Source: Brugia malayi
Taxonomy: Eukaryota > Nematoda > Chromadorea > Rhabditida > Onchocercidae
DNA: 64,000 nt
Assembly: GCF_000002995.4 (NCBI RefSeq)
Contig: NW_025062476.1
Coordinates: 10,290,501-10,354,500, forward strand
Direction: 5' to 3'
Both the position numbers and the translations under genes were made by a program. Shown one piece after another: positions 26,601 to 36,799 of this stretch; within the stretch, counting starts at the first letter, position 1; each line of letters opens with the position of its first letter. The notes below the pieces were generated by a model. That model worked only from the letters and a program-made list of their open reading frames with translations, made no database searches and was not told the DNA's origin.

Positions 26601-29600
26601 AGAGAAAAACTCGTGAGACACTGGGAAAGTACCCTTAAAACTCTCAATGTTTTTTGGGAAATCTGGAGAACCGAATATTTAACTAGCCTCAGAGAACGCA
26701 CGCAAAGGGAAATTACCTCATCCAAAGGAGCACAAAAAAGAACTCCAAGAAAGGGAGAGATTGTACTCTTAAATGAATCGGGAATTCCAAGAGGAATGTG
26801 GAAATTATTACGGATCAAGGACATCAAAATCGATAAAGACGGTAAAGTTAGGAACGTTCAGGTGGAAACTCCCACTGGGAAACTTCTCGATCGTCCAATA
26901 AATGTCTTATATCCTCTCGAAGTTAATGATGAAGAAATTCATCTTGAACCTAATAAGAAAGAAAATATGAAATTTCCGGAAACCGAACAGAACACTGAGG
27001 AGCTCCAGGAACCTATTGCGATGCGAACTAGGAGCAATACAAAACGACAATCTCGATTAAAGGAGGACCAAACAACTATCACCGCACCATCATCAGAAAC
27101 CTGTAGAGTTTACACGATCAAAAACAGATCAATGGAAGTAAACAACCCCCACTTTCTTATGAACACCACGCATTACCCACCTTTTCTGGTCGGGAGTGTC
27201 GTGAAAGACGAAATATTTCAATTATTATATCCAAAACTAACAAATTCCTCTTATCTATTCCTTTTCCTCACACAACAAACCCTTTGTTAGTAAACCCTTT
27301 GTTAGCAAAACCCTTTATTAGCAGTCTTTGTTTCACATCAGTTAAATATCCTCTGCCGGATATCTGGTCAGCTCAGTCATGCATATAAACCATCGTCCTC
27401 CATACGGTGGTTCATTCTGCATTTTGGGGTGGTTTTGATACCATTTTAATGTTTTATAATTATATCTTTCGTTACGCGTTTGTTAATCGGTGTAGCATCC
27501 GTACGATATGTATAAAGCGCTATTATTTGCTTCATGTTAAATAAAGGTTTAATTACCCAAGTTTGAGGTTTCACGACAAAGAATAATTTTTGGTGCCCGA
27601 GGTGAGGTATGTCGGCCAGTATAATTGTTCAAGCTACACCAGTAAAAGCGAATCTCGAGGGACTCCTCGATGAAATACAACAAATGGATCTAACTCCGTT
27701 AGACCAAAAAGCGACAGTAGAAGTATTGTGCCAGCAATATGAAGCAAGGGCAAGGATCATCAAAGAAAAGTTGATGCGCCTCGAAAAATACGTTGACACT
27801 CTTGAGAAGATCAACGACAAATGGTTGGAACACATTCAACTAGCCCCAACATGAAAATCTATGTCATTCAGGTATCGCCCATACAGTTTCAGAATTAAGG
27901 AGTAGATTTTGGATTCCCAAAGGCAGGACTGAAGTAAAGCGAATAATAAACAGATGTCGAATCTGTAAACGTTGGAACTCCAGATCGTTTAAATTACCAC
28001 CAATGGCAAGTCTCCCGGAAACTCGTGTCAATCGATCTAGAGCCTTCGCACATGTTGGCGTGGATTATTTTGGCCCTCTTTTAATCAAGGGCAATAGCGT
28101 GTCAACAAAAAGGTGGGTAATATTATTTACATGCTTTACAACAAGAGCCATACATCTCGAATTAGCAGAAGACCAATCCGCAGAAACCTTTTTGCATGCT
28201 ATCCGAAGATTTGTTGCGAGACGAGGGTGTCCTGAGCTAATTCTGAGTGACAATGCCACTCAATTCCAGGCTTTCAGATCTCTTATGACACAAGTCAAAG
28301 TCTCCAACTTCTTAGCAAAGGGAGGAATGACTTGGAAAAATATTATACCAAAGGCTCCGTGGCAAGGTGGAATCTACGAGAGATTAATTGGGTTAACGAA
28401 AAATGCGCTAAGAAGAGCCATTGGCAGAAAATTCCTAGCGGAAAGGGAATTGGTAACATTAATTGCAGAAGTTGAAGGTATACTTAATACCCGACCACTA
28501 ACTTACGCCAATTTTGACGATTGCGTCATTATACGTCCAATTGATTTTATTTTGCCTAACGCTTCGCTCCATCTACTATAAATGAAGTTTATAGCAAGCA
28601 GGAAGAATTCACCCCTTATAGACTAGATACCAGAGAAAAACTCGTGAGACACTGGGAAAGTACCCTTAAAACTCTCAATGTTTTTTGGGAAATCTGGAGA
28701 ACCGAATATTTAACTAGCCTCAGAGAACGCACGCAAAGGGAAATTACCTCATCCAAAGGAGCACAAAAAAGAACTCCAAGAAAGGGAGAGATTGTACTCT
28801 TAAATGAATCGGGAATTCCAAGAGGAATGTGGAAATTATTACGGATCAAGGACATCAAAATCGATAAAGACGGTAAAGTTAGGAACGTTCAGGTGGAAAC
28901 TCCCACTGGGAAACTTCTCGATCGTCCAATAAATGTCTTATATCCTCTCGAAGTTAATGATGAAGAAATTCATCTTGAACCTAATAAGAAAGAAAATATG
29001 AAATTTCCGGAAACCGAACAGAACACTGAGGAGCTCCAGGAACCTATTGCGATGCGAACTAGGAGCAATACAAAACGACAATCTCGATTAAAGGAGGACC
29101 AAACAACTATCACCGCACCATCATCAGAAACCTGTAGAGTTTACACGATCAAAAACAGATCAATGGAAGTAAACAACCCCCACTTTCTTATGAACACCAC
29201 GCATTACCCACCTTTTCTGGTCGGGAGTGTCGTGAAAGACGAAATATTTCAATTATTATATCCAAAACTAACAAATTCCTCTTATCTATTCCTTTTCCTC
29301 ACACAACAAACCCTTTGTTAGTAAACCCTTTGTTAGCAAAACCCTTTATTAGCAGTCTTTGTTTCACATCAGTTAAATATCCTCTGCCGGATATCTGGTC
29401 AGCTCAGTCATGCATATAAACCATCGTCCTCCATACGGTGGTTCATTCTGCATTTTGGGGTGGTTTTGATACCATTTTAATGTTTTATAATTATATCTTT
29501 CGTTACGCGTTTGTTAATCGGTGTAGCATCCGTACGATATGTATAAAGCGCTATTATTTGCTTCATGTTAAATAAAGGTTTAATTACCCAAGTTTGAGGT

Positions 29601-32600
29601 TTCACGACAAAGAATAATTTTTGGTGCCCGAGGTGAGGTATGTCGGCCAGTATAATTGTTCAAGCTACACCAGTAAAAGCGAATCTCGAGGGACTCCTCG
29701 ATGAAATACAACAAATGGATCTAACTCCGTTAGACCAAAAAGCGACAGTAGAAGTATTGTGCCAGCAATATGAAGCAAGGGCAAGGATCATCAAAGAAAA
29801 GTTGATGCGCCTCGAAAAATACGTTGACACTCTTGAGAAGATCAACGACAAATGGTTGGAACACATTCAACTAGCCCCAACATGAAAATCTATGTCATTC
29901 AGGTATCGCCCATACAGTTTCAGAATTAAGGAGTAGATTTTGGATTCCCAAAGGCAGGACTGAAGTAAAGCGAATAATAAACAGATGTCGAATCTGTAAA
30001 CGTTGGAACTCCAGATCGTTTAAATTACCACCAATGGCAAGTCTCCCGGAAACTCGTGTCAATCGATCTAGAGCCTTCGCACATGTTGGCGTGGATTATT
30101 TTGGCCCTCTTTTAATCAAGGGCAATAGCGTGTCAACAAAAAGGTGGGTAATATTATTTACATGCTTTACAACAAGAGCCATACATCTCGAATTAGCAGA
30201 AGACCAATCCGCAGAAACCTTTTTGCATGCTATCCGAAGATTTGTTGCGAGACGAGGGTGTCCTGAGCTAATTCTGAGTGACAATGCCACTCAATTCCAG
30301 GCTTTCAGATCTCTTATGACACAAGTCAAAGTCTCCAACTTCTTAGCAAAGGGAGGAATGACTTGGAAAAATATTATACCAAAGGCTCCGTGGCAAGGTG
30401 GAATCTACGAGAGATTAATTGGGTTAACGAAAAATGCGCTAAGAAGAGCCATTGGCAGAAAATTCCTAGCGGAAAGGGAATTGGTAACATTAATTGCAGA
30501 AGTTGAAGGTATACTTAATACCCGACCACTAACTTACGCCAATTTTGACGATTGCGTCATTATACGTCCAATTGATTTTATTTTGCCTAACGCTTCGCTC
30601 CATCTACTATAAATGAAGTTTATAGCAAGCAGGAAGAATTCACCCCTTATAGACTAGATACCAGAGAAAAACTCGTGAGACACTGGGAAAGTACCCTTAA
30701 AACTCTCAATGTTTTTTGGGAAATCTGGAGAACCGAATATTTAACTAGCCTCAGAGAACGCACGCAAAGGGAAATTACCTCATCCAAAGGAGCACAAAAA
30801 AGAACTCCAAGAAAGGGAGAGATTGTACTCTTAAATGAATCGGGAATTCCAAGAGGAATGTGGAAATTATTACGGATCAAGGACATCAAAATCGATAAAG
30901 ACGGTAAAGTTAGGAACGTTCAGGTGGAAACTCCCACTGGGAAACTTCTCGATCGTCCAATAAATGTCTTATATCCTCTCGAAGTTAATGATGAAGAAAT
31001 TCATCTTGAACCTAATAAGAAAGAAAATATGAAATTTCCGGAAACCGAACAGAACACTGAGGAGCTCCAGGAACCTATTGCGATGCGAACTAGGAGCAAT
31101 ACAAAACGACAATCTCGATTAAAGGAGGACCAAACAACTATCACCGCACCATCATCAGAAACCTGTAGAGTTTACACGATCAAAAACAGATCAATGGAAG
31201 TAAACAACCCCCACTTTCTTATGAACACCACGCATTACCCACCTTTTCTGGTCGGGAGTGTCGTGAAAGACGAAATATTTCAATTATTATATCCAAAACT
31301 AACAAATTCCTCTTATCTATTCCTTTTCCTCACACAACAAACCCTTTGTTAGTAAACCCTTTGTTAGCAAAACCCTTTATTAGCAGTCTTTGTTTCACAT
31401 CAGTTAAATATCCTCTGCCGGATATCTGGTCAGCTCAGTCATGCATATAAACCATCGTCCTCCATACGGTGGTTCATTCTGCATTTTGGGGTGGTTTTGA
31501 TACCATTTTAATGTTTTATAATTATATCTTTCGTTACGCGTTTGTTAATCGGTGTAGCATCCGTACGATATGTATAAAGCGCTATTATTTGCTTCATGTT
31601 AAATAAAGGTTTAATTACCCAAGTTTGAGGTTTCACGACAAAGAATAATTTTTGGTGCCCGAGGTGAGGTATGTCGGCCAGTATAATTGTTCAAGCTACA
31701 CCAGTAAAAGCGAATCTCGAGGGACTCCTCGATGAAATACAACAAATGGATCTAACTCCGTTAGACCAAAAAGCGACAGTAGAAGTATTGTGCCAGCAAT
31801 ATGAAGCAAGGGCAAGGATCATCAAAGAAAAGTTGATGCGCCTCGAAAAATACGTTGACACTCTTGAGAAGATCAACGACAAATGGTTGGAACACATTCA
31901 ACTAGCCCCAACATGAAAATCTATGTCATTCAGGTATCGCCCATACAGTTTCAGAATTAAGGAGTAGATTTTGGATTCCCAAAGGCAGGACTGAAGTAAA
32001 GCGAATAATAAACAGATGTCGAATCTGTAAACGTTGGAACTCCAGATCGTTTAAATTACCACCAATGGCAAGTCTCCCGGAAACTCGTGTCAATCGATCT
32101 AGAGCCTTCGCACATGTTGGCGTGGATTATTTTGGCCCTCTTTTAATCAAGGGCAATAGCGTGTCAACAAAAAGGTGGGTAATATTATTTACATGCTTTA
32201 CAACAAGAGCCATACATCTCGAATTAGCAGAAGACCAATCCGCAGAAACCTTTTTGCATGCTATCCGAAGATTTGTTGCGAGACGAGGGTGTCCTGAGCT
32301 AATTCTGAGTGACAATGCCACTCAATTCCAGGCTTTCAGATCTCTTATGACACAAGTCAAAGTCTCCAACTTCTTAGCAAAGGGAGGAATGACTTGGAAA
32401 AATATTATACCAAAGGCTCCGTGGCAAGGTGGAATCTACGAGAGATTAATTGGGTTAACGAAAAATGCGCTAAGAAGAGCCATTGGCAGAAAATTCCTAG
32501 CGGAAAGGGAATTGGTAACATTAATTGCAGAAGTTGAAGGTATACTTAATACCCGACCACTAACTTACGCCAATTTTGACGATTGCGTCATTATACGTCC

Positions 32601-35600
32601 AATTGATTTTATTTTGCCTAACGCTTCGCTCCATCTACTATAAATGAAGTTTATAGCAAGCAGGAAGAATTCACCCCTTATAGACTAGATACCAGAGAAA
32701 AACTCGTGAGACACTGGGAAAGTACCCTTAAAACTCTCAATGTTTTTTGGGAAATCTGGAGAACCGAATATTTAACTAGCCTCAGAGAACGCACGCAAAG
32801 GGAAATTACCTCATCCAAAGGAGCACAAAAAAGAACTCCAAGAAAGGGAGAGATTGTACTCTTAAATGAATCGGGAATTCCAAGAGGAATGTGGAAATTA
32901 TTACGGATCAAGGACATCAAAATCGATAAAGACGGTAAAGTTAGGAACGTTCAGGTGGAAACTCCCACTGGGAAACTTCTCGATCGTCCAATAAATGTCT
33001 TATATCCTCTCGAAGTTAATGATGAAGAAATTCATCTTGAACCTAATAAGAAAGAAAATATGAAATTTCCGGAAACCGAACAGAACACTGAGGAGCTCCA
33101 GGAACCTATTGCGATGCGAACTAGGAGCAATACAAAACGACAATCTCGATTAAAGGAGGACCAAACAACTATCACCGCACCATCATCAGAAACCTGTAGA
33201 GTTTACACGATCAAAAACAGATCAATGGAAGTAAACAACCCCCACTTTCTTATGAACACCACGCATTACCCACCTTTTCTGGTCGGGAGTGTCGTGAAAG
33301 ACGAAATATTTCAATTATTATATCCAAAACTAACAAATTCCTCTTATCTATTCCTTTTCCTCACACAACAAACCCTTTGTTAGTAAACCCTTTGTTAGCA
33401 AAACCCTTTATTAGCAGTCTTTGTTTCACATCAGTTAAATATCCTCTGCCGGATATCTGGTCAGCTCAGTCATGCATATAAACCATCGTCCTCCATACGG
33501 TGGTTCATTCTGCATTTTGGGGTGGTTTTGATACCATTTTAATGTTTTATAATTATATCTTTCGTTACGCGTTTGTTAATCGGTGTAGCATCCGTACGAT
33601 ATGTATAAAGCGCTATTATTTGCTTCATGTTAAATAAAGGTTTAATTACCCAAGTTTGAGGTTTCACGACAAAGAATAATTTTTGGTGCCCGAGGTGAGG
33701 TATGTCGGCCAGTATAATTGTTCAAGCTACACCAGTAAAAGCGAATCTCGAGGGACTCCTCGATGAAATACAACAAATGGATCTAACTCCGTTAGACCAA
33801 AAAGCGACAGTAGAAGTATTGTGCCAGCAATATGAAGCAAGGGCAAGGATCATCAAAGAAAAGTTGATGCGCCTCGAAAAATACGTTGACACTCTTGAGA
33901 AGATCAACGACAAATGGTTGGAACACATTCAACTAGCCCCAACATGAAAATCTATGTCATTCAGGTATCGCCCATACAGTTTCAGAATTAAGGAGTAGAT
34001 TTTGGATTCCCAAAGGCAGGACTGAAGTAAAGCGAATAATAAACAGATGTCGAATCTGTAAACGTTGGAACTCCAGATCGTTTAAATTACCACCAATGGC
34101 AAGTCTCCCGGAAACTCGTGTCAATCGATCTAGAGCCTTCGCACATGTTGGCGTGGATTATTTTGGCCCTCTTTTAATCAAGGGCAATAGCGTGTCAACA
34201 AAAAGGTGGGTAATATTATTTACATGCTTTACAACAAGAGCCATACATCTCGAATTAGCAGAAGACCAATCCGCAGAAACCTTTTTGCATGCTATCCGAA
34301 GATTTGTTGCGAGACGAGGGTGTCCTGAGCTAATTCTGAGTGACAATGCCACTCAATTCCAGGCTTTCAGATCTCTTATGACACAAGTCAAAGTCTCCAA
34401 CTTCTTAGCAAAGGGAGGAATGACTTGGAAAAATATTATACCAAAGGCTCCGTGGCAAGGTGGAATCTACGAGAGATTAATTGGGTTAACGAAAAATGCG
34501 CTAAGAAGAGCCATTGGCAGAAAATTCCTAGCGGAAAGGGAATTGGTAACATTAATTGCAGAAGTTGAAGGTATACTTAATACCCGACCACTAACTTACG
34601 CCAATTTTGACGATTGCGTCATTATACGTCCAATTGATTTTATTTTGCCTAACGCTTCGCTCCATCTACTATAAATGAAGTTTATAGCAAGCAGGAAGAA
34701 TTCACCCCTTATAGACTAGATACCAGAGAAAAACTCGTGAGACACTGGGAAAGTACCCTTAAAACTCTCAATGTTTTTTGGGAAATCTGGAGAACCGAAT
34801 ATTTAACTAGCCTCAGAGAACGCACGCAAAGGGAAATTACCTCATCCAAAGGAGCACAAAAAAGAACTCCAAGAAAGGGAGAGATTGTACTCTTAAATGA
34901 ATCGGGAATTCCAAGAGGAATGTGGAAATTATTACGGATCAAGGACATCAAAATCGATAAAGACGGTAAAGTTAGGAACGTTCAGGTGGAAACTCCCACT
35001 GGGAAACTTCTCGATCGTCCAATAAATGTCTTATATCCTCTCGAAGTTAATGATGAAGAAATTCATCTTGAACCTAATAAGAAAGAAAATATGAAATTTC
35101 CGGAAACCGAACAGAACACTGAGGAGCTCCAGGAACCTATTGCGATGCGAACTAGGAGCAATACAAAACGACAATCTCGATTAAAGGAGGACCAAACAAC
35201 TATCACCGCACCATCATCAGAAACCTGTAGAGTTTACACGATCAAAAACAGATCAATGGAAGTAAACAACCCCCACTTTCTTATGAACACCACGCATTAC
35301 CCACCTTTTCTGGTCGGGAGTGTCGTGAAAGACGAAATATTTCAATTATTATATCCAAAACTAACAAATTCCTCTTATCTATTCCTTTTCCTCACACAAC
35401 AAACCCTTTGTTAGTAAACCCTTTGTTAGCAAAACCCTTTATTAGCAGTCTTTGTTTCACATCAGTTAAATATCCTCTGCCGGATATCTGGTCAGCTCAG
35501 TCATGCATATAAACCATCGTCCTCCATACGGTGGTTCATTCTGCATTTTGGGGTGGTTTTGATACCATTTTAATGTTTTATAATTATATCTTTCGTTACG

Positions 35601-36799
35601 CGTTTGTTAATCGGTGTAGCATCCGTACGATATGTATAAAGCGCTATTATTTGCTTCATGTTAAATAAAGGTTTAATTACCCAAGTTTGAGGTTTCACGA
35701 CAGGAGCATGGTCTTTATGCCTCAAAGATAAAACGAAACGATCACAAGGATGGTTCAGGCCTATCATCGTATCGGGTTACTTCATTGCATACGTAAGGAC
35801 AGTACTAGAGTTGGGTATATCGCTTCATACATTACGGTTGGTTGATGAATTGAAGATGTCTCGCTATATGATGGTAATGAAGAAGAGACAGCGTTTTCTA
35901 TATATGTATAATGAATACGAAGTAAGAATAGCTGTATATCTGCTACAATATTATATTATTACGATACTAAGCGGACCAATTTTTTCTTGCTTTTTCTTAA
36001 TTTGTGGTTTTAATTGACTTACTTGATATGTTTTCATCGAAATGTTAGTTTAGGATTTAGTTTTAGTATTATATCATTTTCCATAATGTCATGTTCATCT
36101 CATAAAATAATTTTTAACCAGAAAATATTAAAATATATGAAGCCGAAATTAATTTAAACATTGTGCTTCTTCATTTGCTTGTCTAGACGAAGTATTTTAT
36201 GAAAGGAAGATTGGATGACAGCCTCTTTCAATCTTTTTTGTGGAATGAAAGAATTTGATCATATGCTATGATATCGGAATTATTGCACCATCGTTTCCGC
36301 CTATTAATAAGAAATATTATCACTTACAACAGGTTGAAATAATATCTTCACATGTCCTTTATAAGGATGAATTCTTGAAATATCTTTCGTTAGCATCAAG
36401 TAAGTTTAGTTGAATTAATAGGAATTTTTTAGAACCTAAAAATTAATAGCTTTCACTCATATTGCATTCATTTTGAATATTATTTTTTCTCACTAATGAT
36501 CGGACCATATTTTGTTGTGATTTGTGTTTTACTGACATGGAAAATGAACTGAATCAAAAGAGAGAAGCATATACTATATTGTTTCCAAAATGCTTTCCCT
36601 TGAAAAATGCTTTTACTTGTTAAAATAGTTATAAACGTAAGAAATTGAATAAATTAATATTTCAAATTACATTAATTGCTGCTAATCATCAACATAGATA
36701 TCAAAGTTGTACGCATTCTGTTGCCATGTCATTGGACTGAACGAGTGGAGCGATGTGCATTTGGATGTTTCCTTAATGCTGACTTTGCATGTTTCATGA
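23441..36799 (+). CDS. Small F-box protein gene, interrupted by a BEL/Pao array in intron 3/exon 4
   Basis: Probable substrate adaptor of an SCF ubiquitin ligase. Exon 1 (23441-23506) gives MNVLDLPDEIIEQICSYISP, the start of an F-box, and exon 2 (23813-23962) continues it with LCLSRWDKISKGFRDVLQQI. Exon 3 is 24756-24906 (phase 1 out). Exon 4 is 35704-35921 (phase 1 in, GAWSLCLKDKTKRSQGW...) and exon 5 is 36698-36799 (ISKLYAFCC... to TGA 36797-36799). Total 228 residues if joined. The mobile array 25167-35702 lies between exons 3 and 4. The original acceptor TTTTCAG (AG at 25161-25162) still precedes the array, and a second AG is made at its end (35702-35703). Reading the first acceptor adds 41 codons of LTR sequence and stops at 25288-25290; using the second restores the protein. 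The F-box assignment rests on the N-terminal 40 residues; exon 5 rests on phase alone. Confidence 0.68.
23647..23679. repeat. TA dinucleotide microsatellite
   Basis: A nearly pure TA run in intron 1 of the F-box gene. Confidence 0.9.
25162..25166. repeat. Left target site duplication of the BEL/Pao array (GGAAC)
   Basis: Five bases directly before the TG of the first LTR. The partner after the last LTR is GGAGC (35703-35707), one mismatch. Five bases is a usual duplication length for BEL/Pao elements. Its first G is the last base of the original 3' splice site. Confidence 0.7.
25167..25547 (+). repeat. LTR 1 (381 bp), diverged from the other five
   Basis: Starts TGTCATGAAAG and ends TTTCACGACA. 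It has a TATA-like TATAAA at 25353-25358 and an AATAAA polyadenylation signal at 25509-25514. Against the other LTRs it shows five substitutions and one single-base gap, all in the first half. Confidence 0.92.
25560..25577 (+). other. Candidate primer-binding site of the element
   Basis: TGGTGCCCGAGG begins 12 bases after the LTR end and starts with the TGG that pairs with a tRNA CCA end. It directly precedes the gag ATG. The tRNA is not identified. The same sequence follows LTRs 2 to 5 at +2031-base steps. Confidence 0.55.
25578..25823 (+). pseudogene. Gag N-terminal fragment, unit 1
   Basis: 81 codons, MSASIIVQATPVKANLEG..., with a coiled-coil-like C-terminal half (YEARARIIKEKLMRLEKYVD). 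This is the usual place and style for the start of a BEL/Pao gag. A TGA ends it just at the deletion junction, and the pol fragment is open in another frame from 25813, overlapping by a few bases. The nucleocapsid is lost. Confidence 0.7.
25813..27290 (+). pseudogene. Pol 3' fragment (integrase), unit 1, frameshifted
   Basis: Open from 25813 in one frame, it encodes CHSGIAHTVSELRSRFW... CRICKRW, the HHCC zinc finger, then the integrase core: first Asp in VGVDYFGP, second in LILSDNATQF, Glu in WQGGIYERL, with 42 residues between the last two, long as in BEL elements. The frame stops at 26548 (ASLHLL, TAA). The next frame is open from 26529 (FAPSTINEVYSKQEEF...) and carries the C-terminal domain with KGEIVLLNESGIPRGMWKL, so a one-base shift lies between about 26529 and 26548. 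The last frame runs about 93 bases into LTR 2 and stops at 27288-27290. Reverse transcriptase, RNase H and protease are deleted. Confidence 0.88.
27197..27578 (+). repeat. LTR 2 (382 bp)
   Basis: TGTCGTGAAAG to TTTCACGACA. Shared between units 1 and 2: it is the 3' LTR of one and the 5' LTR of the next. By eye identical to LTRs 3 to 6. Confidence 0.92.
27609..27854 (+). pseudogene. Gag N-terminal fragment, unit 2
   Basis: Same 81-codon translation as in unit 1. Confidence 0.7.
27844..29321 (+). pseudogene. Integrase fragment, unit 2, frameshifted
   Basis: Same translation, same frameshift and same stop as unit 1. Confidence 0.88.
29228..29609 (+). repeat. LTR 3 (382 bp)
   Basis: Shared by units 2 and 3; by eye identical to LTR 2. 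Confidence 0.92.
29640..29885 (+). pseudogene. Gag N-terminal fragment, unit 3
   Basis: Same 81-codon translation as in unit 1. Confidence 0.7.
29875..31352 (+). pseudogene. Integrase fragment, unit 3, frameshifted
   Basis: Same translation, same frameshift and same stop as unit 1. Confidence 0.88.
31259..31640 (+). repeat. LTR 4 (382 bp)
   Basis: Shared by units 3 and 4; by eye identical to LTR 2. Confidence 0.92.
31671..31916 (+). pseudogene. Gag N-terminal fragment, unit 4
   Basis: Same 81-codon translation as in unit 1. Confidence 0.7.
31906..33383 (+). pseudogene. Integrase fragment, unit 4, frameshifted
   Basis: Same translation, same frameshift and same stop as unit 1. Confidence 0.88.
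33290..33671 (+). repeat. LTR 5 (382 bp)
   Basis: Shared by units 4 and 5; by eye identical to LTR 2. Confidence 0.92.
33702..33947 (+). pseudogene. Gag N-terminal fragment, unit 5
   Basis: Same 81-codon translation as in unit 1. Confidence 0.7.
33937..35414 (+). pseudogene. Integrase fragment, unit 5, frameshifted
   Basis: Same translation, same frameshift and same stop as unit 1. Confidence 0.88.
35321..35702 (+). repeat. LTR 6 (382 bp), last of the array
   Basis: Same sequence type as LTRs 2 to 5. Its final CA at 35701-35702 joins directly to GGAGC, making a CACGACAG / GAGC junction that reads as a 3' splice site for F-box exon 4. Confidence 0.92.
35703..35707. repeat. Right target site duplication (GGAGC)
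   Basis: Matches GGAAC at 25162-25166 in four of five bases. Its second G is the first base of F-box exon 4 as it stands now. Confidence 0.7.

Larger units (their letters stand above)
25167..35702 (+). mobile_element. Tandem BEL/Pao LTR retrotransposon array: 6 LTRs, 5 deleted internal regions
   Basis: Structure: LTR followed by five repeats of (internal 1649 bp + LTR 382 bp), period exactly 2031 bp. It begins TGTC and ends GACA, as expected for LTR termini. A candidate primer-binding site follows each LTR by 12 bases. Each internal region holds the first 81 codons of a gag-like frame and the 3' third of pol: HHCC zinc finger, integrase core and C-terminal tail. Protease, reverse transcriptase and RNase H are absent; complete BEL/Pao elements normally have 5-6 kb inside. 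All five units carry the same frameshift in integrase, so none is autonomous. Units look identical by eye and by translation. Assignment to BEL/Pao rests on the integrase signature and the C-terminal GEIVLL...PRGMWKL region typical of that superfamily. It could be a true array or a repeat-collapse or expansion artefact of assembly. Confidence 0.9.
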
